Shown: positions 41,491 to 51,176 of the stretch, in pieces | Numbering within the stretch: the first letter of the stretch is position 1 | Layout of the letters: the number at the start of each line of letters is the position of its first letter | Assembly: GCA_016787645.1 (NCBI GenBank) | Contig: JAEUUF010000015.1 | Location: forward strand, 1-64,000 | From: Cyclobacteriaceae bacterium | GTDB lineage: Bacteria > Bacteroidota > Bacteroidia > Cytophagales > Cyclobacteriaceae | Reading direction: 5' to 3' | Length of the DNA stretch: 64,000 nucleotides | Translations under genes and position numbers: made by a program | Notes under the pieces: model-generated | Seen by the model: the letters and a program-made list of their open reading frames with translations, nothing else | Database searches by the model: none | Told to the model about the DNA's origin: nothing

Positions 41491-43314
41491 TTAGTGGGCA
41501 AGCACATGTGTGCCGAGGAACTTCTCAAACAATATATTCAGGCATTCTTCCGCGTCAGCGAGGTCAGTCTCAAACTTTTCCCTCATGATGGCCACCCCAT
41601 CGCCGACTTCAGCGGCTAGTGACCGGTAGTAGTTAATGCCCGCCACCAGGTTATTGTGGAATTGTTGTAAGTAGGCCTTTTGCTTAGTATCGATCACCGT
41701 CTTTGTATCAGCCAGCAGCCCGCTCCAATAATCCACATACAGTTTCAGTTCCTTGATGAACATGTGCGGGCGGCGGGGATGACGAATAATATTGGTTCTA
41801 CCATAAATGTGGTCAATCATCCTTCGCAGCGAGACGATTTCAGAGAAATAGGCGATGTTGGGTCCCGGGCAGATGTTTACTGCCTTGAGGTTTTGGAAAG
41901 GAGTGAGGTGGTACTGATTAACCGCCGCGTTGCTCAGTCCCACGCAAAGACATTCCTTGTCCAGGATTTTCTGGAGCTCGCGCTCATACTCGGCGCCGGG
42001 CAGGTTCCTCGCCTTCAGCTCTTCGATCTTCTTTTTTTGGTACGTGTGCGAGGCGGTGCAAATGGGCTCATCACCAAATTCTGTGTTGAAGGCCAGGAAT
42101 TTCTCCAGGCATGGGCTTCCGGGCTTGCCCTTCAGGATGCGTGAATACTTTTCTGTTTCGGCAGTGGTTCCTTTCAGGTAATAGAAAGGAACGCCCAGGG
42201 GAGAGTTGTGACTGAGCACCACATCTTCTTCGCCGGATTCCTGGAGTCGTTTCAAGGTTATTTCATCTACCGTGGTGGCTTCAGGCACGAGCAGGAAAGG
42301 CGTTCCCCAACCCGTTCCGTCCACGGCATAATGGTTTCGCAGGAACAGGTCCTCCTCACTTGTGCCGATGCCGCCCTGCACAGTGATCCGGATCACGGGA
42401 GCTTTGGGGAGTGCGGGCTTCCCTTTTTCTCTCAGTGAAGTGGTGTAGATGTCGAATAAGGACTTTTCAAGTTCTGCTCTTCTGGACTTGAATTCTTCCA
42501 GGATAGGGCCAAGCAGGTAGCCGTCGGAGGCAAAGGCATGACCGCCGCAATTCAGCCCCGATTCTATCCGGAACTCACTGGTCCACATTCCCTTTTTGGC
42601 CAGCATCTTTCCCTGGATGAGTGCGGAACGGAAGTCGGAGACTTTGATGACAATCTTCTTGCGGAAGATTCCATCGGGACTGGCATCAAAGTCATTCAGT
42701 TTCTCCATATAGGCGAACAAGCGCGGGTTCATTCCAGCCGATAGAATGACCGAGGAGTTCGTCAGGTTGCTGTTCACATAACCTCTCATCGCGGCGACGG
42801 CGTCTGATCCATCTTCGATGACCTCCCCATTCTGATCCTTGTTCACTTTGTCCACCTTGGTCATGATGTTCACGTCGATGCTCCCGGGAACAATCTTTTT
42901 CCTCAGCAGGCCGTCGAGGAGTTTTCGTTCAGCGGGCTGGTCGGTTGCGTTCATGCGCTGGTAGAGTTGTTTCAGCGGGTTTTCTTCGGGGAGCATTTCA
43001 AAGTACTCGCTGATCCTGGATCCTTCGCCAAAAGGTTCGACCCTCATGGCCTCGGCCTGGCGTTGCACGATGCGGTCGAGCAGGTTGAGGTAGTCGGTAA
43101 TCCGACGGGCGCGGGCGTCAGGCTCAGTCCGGTCGATGGGCACATACGCCTCGCCGATCAGCGGGTAATAATGACTTCGCATCTTTTCAATCAGGTTGTC
43201 TTCCACGATGGAAATGACAGAATTGATCCCGAACCGCGCCACTTTAGCGGGTGTATCAATGGTGTAGGCGAGACCCATGACGGGTATATGGAAGGTGTGT
43301 CGTGCGGCTTGCAT
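41491..43314 (-). CDS. NMO/PfaD-like flavoprotein, unassigned (607 aa)
   Basis: I chose ATG 43314 (TTG at 43341 is a less likely alternative start). A TIM-barrel-like pattern: FHIPVMGLAYTIDTPAKVARFGINSVISI at the N-terminus recalls nitronate monooxygenases and PfaD enoyl reductases. GLNCGGHAF, ITVQGGIGTSEED and DGTGWGTPFLLVPEATTVDE match the flavin phosphate-binding region of that superfamily. A long C-terminal half with cysteines (ECLCVGLSNAAV, ICPGPNIAYFSEIVSLRRM) is not part of simple NMO. I cannot name the substrate. Confidence 0.6.
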   Translation of the reverse strand: MQAARHTFHIPVMGLAYTIDTPAKVARFGINSVISIVEDNLIEKMRSHYYPLIGEAYVPIDRTEPDARARRITDYLNLLDRIVQRQAEAMRVEPFGEGSRISEYFEMLPEENPLKQLYQRMNATDQPAERKLLDGLLRKKIVPGSIDVNIMTKVDKVNKDQNGEVIEDGSDAVAAMRGYVNSNLTNSSVILSAGMNPRLFAYMEKLNDFDASPDGIFRKKIVIKVSDFRSALIQGKMLAKKGMWTSEFRIESGLNCGGHAFASDGYLLGPILEEFKSRRAELEKSLFDIYTTSLREKGKPALPKAPVIRITVQGGIGTSEEDLFLRNHYAVDGTGWGTPFLLVPEATTVDEITLKRLQESGEEDVVLSHNSPLGVPFYYLKGTTAETEKYSRILKGKPGSPCLEKFLAFNTEFGDEPICTASHTYQKKKIEELKARNLPGAEYERELQKILDKECLCVGLSNAAVNQYHLTPFQNLKAVNICPGPNIAYFSEIVSLRRMIDHIYGRTNIIRHPRRPHMFIKELKLYVDYWSGLLADTKTVIDTKQKAYLQQFHNNLVAGINYYRSLAAEVGDGVAIMREKFETDLADAEECLNILFEKFLGTHVLAH

Positions 43315-43392
43315 GTGAGGGTAATTGTATGGGACATGCAAGCTACGAAATAAAGGACAGAATAGTCCTAATTAAGTGAGGAGCGAACTGCC

Positions 43393-44877
43393 TTAATGGG
43401 AGGGGCCTCGCAGGAACGAAAATACGTAGTACTTCCACGCTTTTTCGTCGAGAAACAGCCCGCGGGAGGCGAGGTCGTTGCCATCGCGTTCGAAGGAGAC
43501 GTCGCTGAGGAGATCAACCAGCTGCCAGGAGGTGTTGGCCAGGTCCACAAACGGGAGCTTGACGAAGCACTGGCTCCGGTCGTTGGCAAAATTGACCGCA
43601 ACAATGAAGTGATCCTGGCTGTCTTCCCAGCTGTAGGCGATGTAGTTTTCGTTGGATGCATTGCCGCCCCACGCAGGGGCACACTCCAACAATTTCCAGC
43701 GCCCGGTTTGAAATGCCGGACGACTTAATACATCCAGCAACCTTGCGTAGAATCCCTGGAGACGGGTGTCAACCGGTTCTTGCGGTGCGCGCACGAGATG
43801 GGGTGAAATGCGTTTGGTTCTTCCTTCGAATTGTCCCTGGTGGAAGAACCGGAGCCCGGTGGACAGGAATGTAATCACCGCGGCCGCTTCATGCGTGTCG
43901 GCGTTAAACGTGCTGGCGGCGCGGGGTTCGTCGTGGTTCTCCAGGAAACGGGCCATCTTCTCCTGGTACTCCAAATTCGCACAGAGGTGATCGTGTACGG
44001 GCTTGGGATGTCCCTCCCGCAGACGGTCGTACAGTCTTTTGTCATAGGTAAAGTCGAATCCTTGCTGTTGCAAGGTCCACTCCAGGTCCCAATACACTTC
44101 GGCCATAAAGATGAATCCCGGATGGTGATCCTTGACACGGCGCACGGCTTGCGGCCAGAAGGGCGCGGGTTTCTTTCCCCATGTTCGTTCAAAAACGTCG
44201 GGCAGTACCAGCATGGCCATGTCGCATCGGATGCCATCACATTTTTCTGAGATGCGGATCAATTCACGAGTCATCGCCTCTTCCAGTTCGGGGTTGGCGT
44301 AATTCAGTTGCACGGTATCCGGCCAGCCCGTGAAGTACGGATCGCGTCCATAGGCAAAAATCCTGTCTCCGCCTTCCTGATGTTTCCGAAAATAGTTGAG
44401 GGGTTCCTGCTGCAATTTTTCCTCGCTTCCCTGTATGAAAAAGTCGGGGTAGGATTCGAGCCAGGGATGGTCGAGCGCCATGTGGTTGGGCACAAAATCC
44501 AGCATCAGTTTGAGTCCGAACCGGGCCATTCGTTCGCGAAGTCTTGCCAGGGCTGCATTGCCTCCAAGCCCTTCGTGTACGGAATAGCCCGTAATCGCAA
44601 ACCCGGATCCGGCAATGTCCTCATCTCGCAAGTCGGGCAACGTTTCCTTAAATTCATTTCTCCAACCTTCCTGGCTGCGCGAAACACGTTGCCCTTCCGC
44701 GCCCGTTTGCCATACACTTAATAACCACACCCACTCAAAGCCATGCGTTCGGCATCGCTCCAGTTCGGAATCCGGAATGTCATCCAGGGTGGCATTGCGT
44801 CCCAGGGAAGTTGACAGGTTAGTAAGCAGTACCCGGGTATTAATATGATAGAGTAGCGGATAGGATGCAGATGCCAT
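43393..44877 (-). CDS. GH13 family alpha-amylase-type glycoside hydrolase
   Basis: A 494-aa (beta/alpha)8 enzyme with the GH13 motifs: LMLDFVPNHM (region I), DGIRCDMAML with nucleophile D219, MAEVYW with acid/base E260, and FLENHDEPR with D316. There is no signal peptide, so it is probably cytoplasmic and acts on glycogen, malto-oligosaccharides or trehalose-type substrates. The last ~80 residues look like the usual C-terminal beta domain. It is monocistronic and 51 nt from the NMO-like gene. Confidence 0.9.
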   Translation of the reverse strand: MASASYPLLYHINTRVLLTNLSTSLGRNATLDDIPDSELERCRTHGFEWVWLLSVWQTGAEGQRVSRSQEGWRNEFKETLPDLRDEDIAGSGFAITGYSVHEGLGGNAALARLRERMARFGLKLMLDFVPNHMALDHPWLESYPDFFIQGSEEKLQQEPLNYFRKHQEGGDRIFAYGRDPYFTGWPDTVQLNYANPELEEAMTRELIRISEKCDGIRCDMAMLVLPDVFERTWGKKPAPFWPQAVRRVKDHHPGFIFMAEVYWDLEWTLQQQGFDFTYDKRLYDRLREGHPKPVHDHLCANLEYQEKMARFLENHDEPRAASTFNADTHEAAAVITFLSTGLRFFHQGQFEGRTKRISPHLVRAPQEPVDTRLQGFYARLLDVLSRPAFQTGRWKLLECAPAWGGNASNENYIAYSWEDSQDHFIVAVNFANDRSQCFVKLPFVDLANTSWQLVDLLSDVSFERDGNDLASRGLFLDEKAWKYYVFSFLRGPSH

Positions 44878-45081
44878 ACATATGCGTGATTCCCTTTTTA
44901 GGAATCAGGATACCCCAAAATGACAAGTTGTAGGCAAGATAGGGATGACTAATGTCAGGCCCGTGCAGAATTGTTGAGCTTTCGAGCATCTGGATGCAGG
45001 GGAACAATGCATAGTTTCCGGAGGTCAACACAATTGTTAACGGTTACGCCTAAGATTTTGCTGCGCTCCGCACGGGGCAAT

Positions 45082-45112
45082 AAAAAAAACCGCCCCGGTT
45101 TCCCGGGACGGT
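45082..45112 (-). terminator. Strong Rho-independent terminator of the sulfur gene group
   Basis: On the minus strand a 10-bp GC-rich stem (45089-45098 with 45103-45112, one G-U) and a 4-nt loop are followed by seven or eight U. It lies 26 nt after the DsrE-like stop. The ~200 bp left of it, to the GH13 start, holds no gene that I can support. Confidence 0.88.
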
Positions 45113-45137
45113 CTTCGCTTTGGCACACGCAGATTCT

Positions 45138-45674
45138 TCAGATGAAGATGATCTGGGTGCCTTCCCCATCAGCTAGCGCATACATGTCGCCCACTGTAAT
45201 GATGTCCTTGACCTCGGGAAGGAAATCGTCCTTCTTGAGGTGGAACATATCTGCGGCAAGTTTGCATGCGTAGATTTCGCCTCCGCCAGCTTCAATCATT
45301 TGGAGAAACTCAGTGACATGGGGCATGTCCAGTTTATCCATCTCCTTCATCATCATGTAGGAAGCAAATGCTTCAAACCCCGGGAGTCCGCCAAGCATGG
45401 TGGGCATTCCAGGCATAAACGCCGGGTTACCTACCGTGGCAGTGTGCAGATGATCGGCTTTCTTTTTCGTAATGGCTTCGAGACCAAAGAACGTGAAGAA
45501 CATTTTGGCTTCAATGCCTTCCATCAACGCGCCGTTGGCAAGAACGAGGGCGGCGTAAACATCTTCCAGTTTTCCCTTGGAGCAGATGACCAACACCCGC
45601 TTCAGTTTTTTCTCATTTTTTATCGTCGGAGCAGGCTTGCTCTCGGTGACGGGTTTATCCAGTGTTTCAATCAT
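45138..45674 (-). CDS. DsrE/DsrF/DrsH-like sulfur-transfer family protein
   Basis: A 178-aa protein with a polar ~30-residue N-terminus, then the DsrE fold (KRVLVICSKGKLEDVYAALVLANGAL, MFFTFFGLEAI, GGGEIYACKLAADMF). C in the last motif is in the position used by DsrE-like and TusD-type proteins. In sulfur oxidisers these carry persulfide sulfur between proteins. Here it is the last gene after the DsrC/TusE-like and SQR genes, which fits a sulfide-handling role. Confidence 0.85.
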   Translation of the reverse strand: MIETLDKPVTESKPAPTIKNEKKLKRVLVICSKGKLEDVYAALVLANGALMEGIEAKMFFTFFGLEAITKKKADHLHTATVGNPAFMPGMPTMLGGLPGFEAFASYMMMKEMDKLDMPHVTEFLQMIEAGGGEIYACKLAADMFHLKKDDFLPEVKDIITVGDMYALADGEGTQIIFI

Positions 45675-45699
45675 GGCTCAATAGTTTAGAGATTTTGAA

Positions 45700-46002
45700 T
45701 CAGATACAGCTAACGGGTTTCGGAATTCCGGCAATCTTACTGGAGACCTTGAGTGGTCCGCCTGGGAAGAGTTGATAAAACTCTTTAATGTCCGTGATTC
45801 CGGAAGTTCCCACTTTGCGGATCGTGAGGGCGACCCCCTCAGATTGCTTCTTGCGCAACCATTCAATCACTGCCCAGTGTTTGTCAGTGAGCGTGATGCC
45901 GTAGCCTTGAGCTATTTCCTGGGCCCATTCGCGTGTCCAGGTGTTGGGATCAAGCAGATAGCCTTCTGCGTTGACCGGGAGATTCATTACGATAGTTTCC
46001 AT
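45700..46002 (-). CDS. TusE/DsrC-like sulfur relay protein
   Basis: I chose ATG 46002 (METIVMNLPVNAEGYLLD), because the longer open frame to 46128 overlaps the SQR gene. The protein is 100 aa. Family hallmarks are the WTREWAQEIAQ region, LTDKHWAVIEWLR, FYQLFPGGP, and a penultimate cysteine in the last residues PVSCI. The penultimate Cys is the persulfide carrier. The second cysteine ten residues earlier in true DsrC is absent, so it is of the TusE-like or RspA-like group. It lies 17 nt after the SQR stop and 25 nt before the DsrE-like gene. Confidence 0.88.
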   Translation of the reverse strand: METIVMNLPVNAEGYLLDPNTWTREWAQEIAQGYGITLTDKHWAVIEWLRKKQSEGVALTIRKVGTSGITDIKEFYQLFPGGPLKVSSKIAGIPKPVSCI

Positions 46003-46019
46003 ATGACAGGGTTTAAGCG

Positions 46020-47285
46020 TTAAACTAATGTGGTTTCCTTTTTCGTTTCGTTGATTTTCCCGCTCATGGACATGTGCGTGGGTACGGGAAGTTTTTTGCC
46101 GGTGAGCAGCATGTGCCAATACACCCATCGGAAGGCCAGCTTGCCCATGTGGTTGGTCAGCGTGGGCTTCAGCAAGTCCATCGGACCCACGTAGGCCAGC
46201 GGGAATTTGCCAGGGAGCGGCTCGGTGGTGTAGTTGAAGTCGATCAGCGCAGCCTTGCCAAAGCCGGTTTCAATGAAGCAGTTGGCGTGTCCGTCGAATG
46301 TGGCGGTCAAAGGCTTGTGCTGAATGTAACTCAGAATATTTTCGGTCAGGATCTCTGCTTCGAAGTGAGCTACGGACCCTGCTTTTGATGCCGGAAGGTT
46401 GGTTGTATCGCCGATGACAAATACATTTTCAAACTTCTTCGACTGGAGGCTGAACTTGTCGGTCTGAACAAAATTTAAACCATCCTCGTCGCCCAGCTGG
46501 CTGTGTTCGATCACGGCATCGCCCTTGTTTACCGGGATGCTGATGAGCAGATCAAACGGGACTTCTTTGCCATCGTAAGAGACGATGGTCTTCTTGTCGT
46601 TGTCCACATGGCTGAGGTAAAAGTCAGGTATGACTTCAATCCGTTTTTCCTCCATCAGCTGATTGAGCATTTCGGTGGCTTTCGGTTTGGTGAACGCCCC
46701 GGAAAGCGGCGTGACATACTGGATGGTCACTTTGTCGCGCATCCCTTTTTCAGTGAAGTAGGCATCCGCCAGGAAACTGAACTCCAGCGGAGCCACCGGG
46801 CATTTGATTTGGGTTTCGGCCAGGTTCACGACCATTGTGCCGCCGGGCCAATCATGAAGTTTGTTGGCCAGGGCAACGGCGCCCTCATAGGTGTAGAAGT
46901 CGAAAATATCTTTATGCCAGAGTTTATCTTTCAGGCCGGGTGTTTCAGCAGGAGCAATTTCCACGCCGGTGGCGATGATCAGGACGTCGTAAGCCATGGT
47001 CTCACCGCTCTTGAATACGACCTGGTTCTTTTCTCCTTCAATCTTGTCGACTTCCTCGATCATGAAGTGAACTCCTTTTGGAATGAACTCGGTGCGCGGA
47101 CGAATCACTTCTTCGGGTTTGTAGATGCCGAACGGGATGAACAAAAATCCGGGCTGGTAGTAATGGGTATTGTCACGATCCACGATGGTGATGTGCCATT
47201 CGTCGGCATTCACTTCGTGATACAATTTGTTTGCCATCATCGTCCCGGCGGTTCCGGCTCCGATAATGAGAATCTGCTTTTTCAT
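46020..47285 (-). CDS. Sulfide:quinone oxidoreductase-type flavoprotein
   Basis: I chose ATG 47285, so that the FAD-binding GAGTAGTMMANKL follows at residue 9. The longer frame to 47441 has an unlikely N-terminus. It is 421 aa with two Rossmann-type repeats. A redox cysteine is visible in IKCPVAPLEF, and a later one in GHANCFIETG, positions compatible with SQR. In that family, sulfide is oxidised to sulfane sulfur or polysulfide and electrons go to quinone at the membrane. It is first in an operon with DsrC/TusE-like and DsrE-like genes, which would take over the sulfur. Confidence 0.85.
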   Translation of the reverse strand: MKKQILIIGAGTAGTMMANKLYHEVNADEWHITIVDRDNTHYYQPGFLFIPFGIYKPEEVIRPRTEFIPKGVHFMIEEVDKIEGEKNQVVFKSGETMAYDVLIIATGVEIAPAETPGLKDKLWHKDIFDFYTYEGAVALANKLHDWPGGTMVVNLAETQIKCPVAPLEFSFLADAYFTEKGMRDKVTIQYVTPLSGAFTKPKATEMLNQLMEEKRIEVIPDFYLSHVDNDKKTIVSYDGKEVPFDLLISIPVNKGDAVIEHSQLGDEDGLNFVQTDKFSLQSKKFENVFVIGDTTNLPASKAGSVAHFEAEILTENILSYIQHKPLTATFDGHANCFIETGFGKAALIDFNYTTEPLPGKFPLAYVGPMDLLKPTLTNHMGKLAFRWVYWHMLLTGKKLPVPTHMSMSGKINETKKETTLV

Positions 47286-47522
47286 AGCTGTGGGTTGATG
47301 ATGTAAAGGTGGCTGAGCACCCTTCACGGGCCAATGATTGGCCTCACAGGGGCTGCTGATTTGGGTCACCGGAAATCGGTAACCTTGGTTACACAGGCCG
47401 CATTGAAATCGTCCGTTCGAGTGAGGTACAGATTGAACCAACAGGTCCTTGGCCGGGTTTTAGTATCGTCAGTACAAGGATTATTGATAACTTGATAAAA
47501 TCTGCAAATAAATAGGCTGCCG

Positions 47523-48101
47523 GTGACCACGTTCTACGTCAAAAATATGGTTTGCAACCGCTGCATTATGGTGGTGCGGCAACAGTTGGAGGCCTTGGGC
47601 CTTCACCCCGAGAAAGTGGTTCTCGGGGAAGTGGCGCTTCGTGAGGAAAACCTGAACCAGGATCAATGGATGGCCATTGAAAAGTCCCTGGCTTCAGCAG
47701 GATTTGAGCGAATTGATGACCGGAAGTCGAGATTGATTGAGTCCATCAAGAATGAAATCATCAAACGTGTTCATGCCCCGGAGGGATTGGTCCGAAAGTC
47801 AAACTGGTCCACCCTGCTGGCGGAAGCACTTCATTATGATTACGACTACCTGAGCGGACTTTTTTCCTCGGTAGAAGGGATTACCCTCGAGCAGTACATC
47901 ATTCGTCAGAAGGTGGAGCGGGTGAAAGAGTTGCTTTTCTACGATGAGCGTAACCTAAGCCAGATTGCGCACCTTATGGATTACAGCAGCGTGGCCCATT
48001 TGTCCTCTCAATTCAAAAAAGTCACCGGTCTCACCCCTTCGGAATTGAAGAAGTCACGGAGCCAGGGAGTCAATCGGAAATCCATTGATCATATCGCCTA
48101 G
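47523..48101 (+). CDS. AraC-type regulator with HMA-like N-terminal domain
   Basis: A 192-aa protein. The start is GTG. The N-terminal ~65 residues resemble a heavy-metal-associated fold with CNRC (C-x2-C) in FYVKNMVCNRCIMVVRQQL. The C-terminal AraC/XylS HTH has LAEALHYDYDYLSGLFSSVEG, QKVERVKELL, and LSQIAHLMDYSSVAHLSSQFKKVTG. This combination recurs in Bacteroidota copper gene clusters. It precedes the CopA gene by 108 bp and probably senses Cu/Ag or another thiophilic metal. Confidence 0.88.
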   Translation: MTTFYVKNMVCNRCIMVVRQQLEALGLHPEKVVLGEVALREENLNQDQWMAIEKSLASAGFERIDDRKSRLIESIKNEIIKRVHAPEGLVRKSNWSTLLAEALHYDYDYLSGLFSSVEGITLEQYIIRQKVERVKELLFYDERNLSQIAHLMDYSSVAHLSSQFKKVTGLTPSELKKSRSQGVNRKSIDHIA

Positions 48102-48209
48102 TGCCAGGCGCAGGCCGGGACGATATAACAGAAACCCGGAAAAGTATAAAACGCGAAGGCCGTGTTCCCGGTATACTTGTAGTGAACATTTGCCGATGAG
48201 TCCAGCGCC

Positions 48210-50447
48210 ATGCAAGCTCCAGGAAGTATGAATAAAGCAGTCAAAACCTCCTTTCCCGTTCTCGAGATGACCTGCGCCGCGTGCGCGGTTAGCGTGGAGT
48301 CGATGCTGAAATCAACACCGGGTGTTTCAGCTGCTTCCGTCAATTTTGCGAACCAAACCGCGCTGGTGGAATTTGACCCAACGGTCACAAAACCCCAGGA
48401 TCTTCGGCAGGCTGTGCAGTCCATCGGGTATGACCTGGTGGTTGATGTGGAGGACCCCCAGGCCATCCAGGAGGCGGAACGCCTGAAGCACCTCGGCGCT
48501 ATCAGGTCGCAAACCATTTGGTCTACCGCATTGTCCTTGCCGGTTGTGGTGATCGGGATGTTCTTTATGGAGTTGCCGTTTGGCAATTACATTTCTATGG
48601 CCTTGGCAGCACCCGTTGTTTTTTACTTCGGCAGAAATTTCTTCATCCATGCATGGAAGCAAGCAAGATTCAGGAAGGCCAACATGGATACGCTAGTGGC
48701 ACTGTCTACCGGCATTGCCTTTGCCTTCAGCGTTTTCAACACCTTCTTCCCTGAATTCTGGCATGCCCGTGGGCTCCATGCGCATGTGTATTATGAGGCC
48801 GCCGCGGTGGTCATAACATTTATTTCCCTGGGAAAATGGTTGGAAGAACGGGCAAAGTCCAGCACCTCGTCGGCCATTCGCAAGTTGATGGGATTGCAGC
48901 CAAAAACCGTGCGCGCCATCATCGATGGCTCTGAGCGCGAATTGCCAATCGTTGCCGTCAAGGAAGGGCATGTCTTGCTGGTTCGTCCCGGCGAAAAGAT
49001 TCCTGTTGATGGTGTGGTGAATTCGGGCAACTCCTACGTGGATGAAAGCATGATTTCGGGCGAACCGATTGCTGTTGAAAAGAAATCCGGCTCCTCGGTA
49101 TTTGCAGGTACAATCAATCAGAAAGGCAGTTTTCAGATGGAGGCCAGGAAGGTAGGTGGTGATACGCTGCTGGCCCAGATCATCAAGATGGTTCAAGAGG
49201 CCCAGGGAAGTAAAGCACCGGTGCAGCAACTGGTCGACAAGGTTGCGGGTGTATTTGTGCCGGTGGTGATGGGCATCTCGGTCTTGACTTTTATCGTTTG
49301 GATGATTTTTGGCGGAGAGAATGCCTTCACCCATGCGTTGCTCACTTCCATTACCGTCCTGGTGATTGCGTGCCCCTGCGCATTGGGCCTGGCCACACCG
49401 ACGGCCATAATGGTCGGTGTGGGCAAGGGGGCTGAGCACAATATCCTGATCAAGGATGCGGAAAGCCTTGAACTGGCACGTCGGGTGAATGCCGTAGTAC
49501 TGGACAAGACGGGGACGATAACCGAAGGCAAACCCAGGGTAACCCAATTAAGCTGGGTTGGACACTCCGTTGAGACAGAGAGATGGCGGGACATAGTATA
49601 TAGTATGGAGCTCCAGTCAGAACATCCACTAGCCCAGGCAGTGGTGGACTACTTGAGCCTTGAAGGGGCGCGCCGGGTTACGGTGACTGATTTTGTGAGC
49701 CTTACGGGCAGGGGTGTTGCAGGTCGAGTTGAAGGGAACGAATATCAAATCGGGAATGCTTCGCTTATGGCTGAACGGGGAATTCGGGTTCCTGACAAAG
49801 AGCGAGAACTGGCCAAGCGTTGGGAAGAAGAAGCTGAAACGGTCATATATATAAGTGGAGCAGGGCAATTATTGGGGATGCTTGCCATTGCCGACCGGGT
49901 GAAGCCCACCTCACGGGCAGCGGTGGAGACACTGGAAAAGATGGGTGTGACGGTATATATGCTCACGGGTGATCACGAAGCAACGGCGGCAGCCGTAGCC
50001 CGCCAGGTTGGCGTGACCCATTTTCAATCGGGCGTGATGCCAACCGACAAAGCGGACTTTGTTAAGCAACTCCAGGGCTCCGGAAAAATAGTCGCGATGG
50101 TCGGCGATGGAATCAATGACTCGCAAGCCTTAGCCCAGGCTGACGTAAGCATTGCCATGGGCCGGGGCTCCGACATTGCGATGGATGTCGCCAAGATGAC
50201 GTTGATTACTTCCGATCTCATGCTCTTGCCCAAGGCACTGGTGCTTTCAGCAAAGACCGTTGCGGGAATCCGGCAAAATCTCTTTTGGGCATTTGTCTAT
50301 AATCTCATCGGTATACCCATTGCGGCTGGCATCCTTTATCCGTTCAATGGCTTCCTGCTTGACCCGATGATCGCCGGTGCGGCGATGGCCATGAGTTCGG
50401 TAAGCGTGGTGACCAATAGTCTGAGGTTGAAGTTTACGAAGCTATAG
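48210..50447 (+). CDS. copA: Copper-translocating P-type ATPase
   Basis: A 745-aa P1B-type ATPase. The N-terminal HMA domain has [10 protein letters not shown] (C22, C25). Later motifs are the TM metal site CPC in [13 protein letters not shown], phosphorylation D in [14 protein letters not shown] in SEHPLAQAV, and [12 protein letters not shown]. It exports Cu(I) (possibly Ag) from the cytosol. ATG 48210 was used; an ATG at 48228 is also possible. The metal-sensing AraC gene is immediately upstream. The stop codon is one base before a GxxExxY-flanking inverted repeat. Confidence 0.92.
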   Translation: MQAPGSMNKAVKTSFPVLEMTCAACAVSVESMLKSTPGVSAASVNFANQTALVEFDPTVTKPQDLRQAVQSIGYDLVVDVEDPQAIQEAERLKHLGAIRSQTIWSTALSLPVVVIGMFFMELPFGNYISMALAAPVVFYFGRNFFIHAWKQARFRKANMDTLVALSTGIAFAFSVFNTFFPEFWHARGLHAHVYYEAAAVVITFISLGKWLEERAKSSTSSAIRKLMGLQPKTVRAIIDGSERELPIVAVKEGHVLLVRPGEKIPVDGVVNSGNSYVDESMISGEPIAVEKKSGSSVFAGTINQKGSFQMEARKVGGDTLLAQIIKMVQEAQGSKAPVQQLVDKVAGVFVPVVMGISVLTFIVWMIFGGENAFTHALLTSITVLVIACPCALGLATPTAIMVGVGKGAEHNILIKDAESLELARRVNAVVLDKTGTITEGKPRVTQLSWVGHSVETERWRDIVYSMELQSEHPLAQAVVDYLSLEGARRVTVTDFVSLTGRGVAGRVEGNEYQIGNASLMAERGIRVPDKERELAKRWEEEAETVIYISGAGQLLGMLAIADRVKPTSRAAVETLEKMGVTVYMLTGDHEATAAAVARQVGVTHFQSGVMPTDKADFVKQLQGSGKIVAMVGDGINDSQALAQADVSIAMGRGSDIAMDVAKMTLITSDLMLLPKALVLSAKTVAGIRQNLFWAFVYNLIGIPIAAGILYPFNGFLLDPMIAGAAMAMSSVSVVTNSLRLKFTKL

Positions 50448-50448
50448 G

Positions 50449-50495
50449 TTTCCCGCAGATCTGCGCGGATCGAGCCCACGCAGATTTTCGCTGAT
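50449..50495 (+). repeat. Left inverted repeat of GxxExxY unit
   Basis: A 47-bp arm opening TTTCCCGCAGAT and closing CGCTGAT. It matches the reverse complement of 51003-51048 with one gap and a few changes. It begins one base after the CopA stop. Confidence 0.75.
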
Positions 50496-50610
50496 TTGAT
50501 TTCAGGAAATTTCTAGATACTCCAGCTGTGAGTAACCTGGTTGAAGATTGTCCGGAATTCCGTACATGAGGAAGAGGTAACGCATCAGTTCACTGCTGTT
50601 AAGTTTGTTA

Positions 50611-50988
50611 ATGACTGATAATGAAATCTCTTTCATCGTAAGAGGATGTATTTTTAGGGTTTACAATACATTAGGGCCTGGTTTGTTGGAGTCGGCCTAT
50701 GAAGCGGCGCTTGCTTTTGAGATTGAAAAGGCTGGCCTGAAGGTGATGCGACAGGTTGGACTTCCCATGATCTATGAAACCATTGAAGTAGATGTCGGAT
50801 ACCGATTGGATGTGTTGGTGGAGGATCAAGTCATCCTGGAAATCAAGTCGGTTGAGCATTTACTGGAAGTCCACCACAAGCAATTGCTGACCTACCTGCG
50901 GCTTTCCCGGTACAAACTCGGACTATTGGTAAATTTCAACACCGACGATATTTCCCACAGCATTTTCAGAAAGGTCAATAATCTTTGA
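50611..50988 (+). CDS. GxxExxY family protein
   Basis: A 125-aa protein. ATG 50611 was preferred over the TTG six bases earlier. The signature is G-x2-E-x2-Y in TLGPGLLESAYEAAL, followed by VILEIKSVEHL (a PD-(D/E)XK-like E-x-K) and LRLSRYKLGLLVNFN. The family is widespread and of unknown role; a nuclease-like fold has been proposed. It is enclosed by a ~47-bp inverted repeat, which suggests that it moved in as a small unit. Confidence 0.9.
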   Translation: MTDNEISFIVRGCIFRVYNTLGPGLLESAYEAALAFEIEKAGLKVMRQVGLPMIYETIEVDVGYRLDVLVEDQVILEIKSVEHLLEVHHKQLLTYLRLSRYKLGLLVNFNTDDISHSIFRKVNNL

Positions 50989-51002
50989 ATGTTTGAGATC
51001 GG

Positions 51003-51048
51003 ATCAGCGCAAATCTGCGTGTATTTGATCTGCGTAATCTGCGGGAAA
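51003..51048 (-). repeat. Right inverted repeat of GxxExxY unit
   Basis: A 46-bp arm. Its reverse complement opens TTTCCCGCAGAT and closes CGCTGAT, like the left arm. The gene lies centrally between the arms. Confidence 0.75.
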
Positions 51049-51176
51049 AACGTTGGGTGCTCGCCCAGTTGACGTCAGGCAGCCCCGGCGATGATTTCGG
51101 TCATGGTTTAGAAGACAAAAACATCGGAAGTTGGGATTCCCCGGCAGGCCGTGCCTGTCGCTCAAATTCTCATGGT

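Noticed and set aside
46503-47306. 267-aa plus-strand open frame
   Set aside because: It is antisense to the sulfide:quinone oxidoreductase gene, and its protein has no family-like pattern.
48693-49547. 284-aa minus-strand open frame
   Set aside because: It is antisense to the CopA gene and shows no independent start signal or domain.
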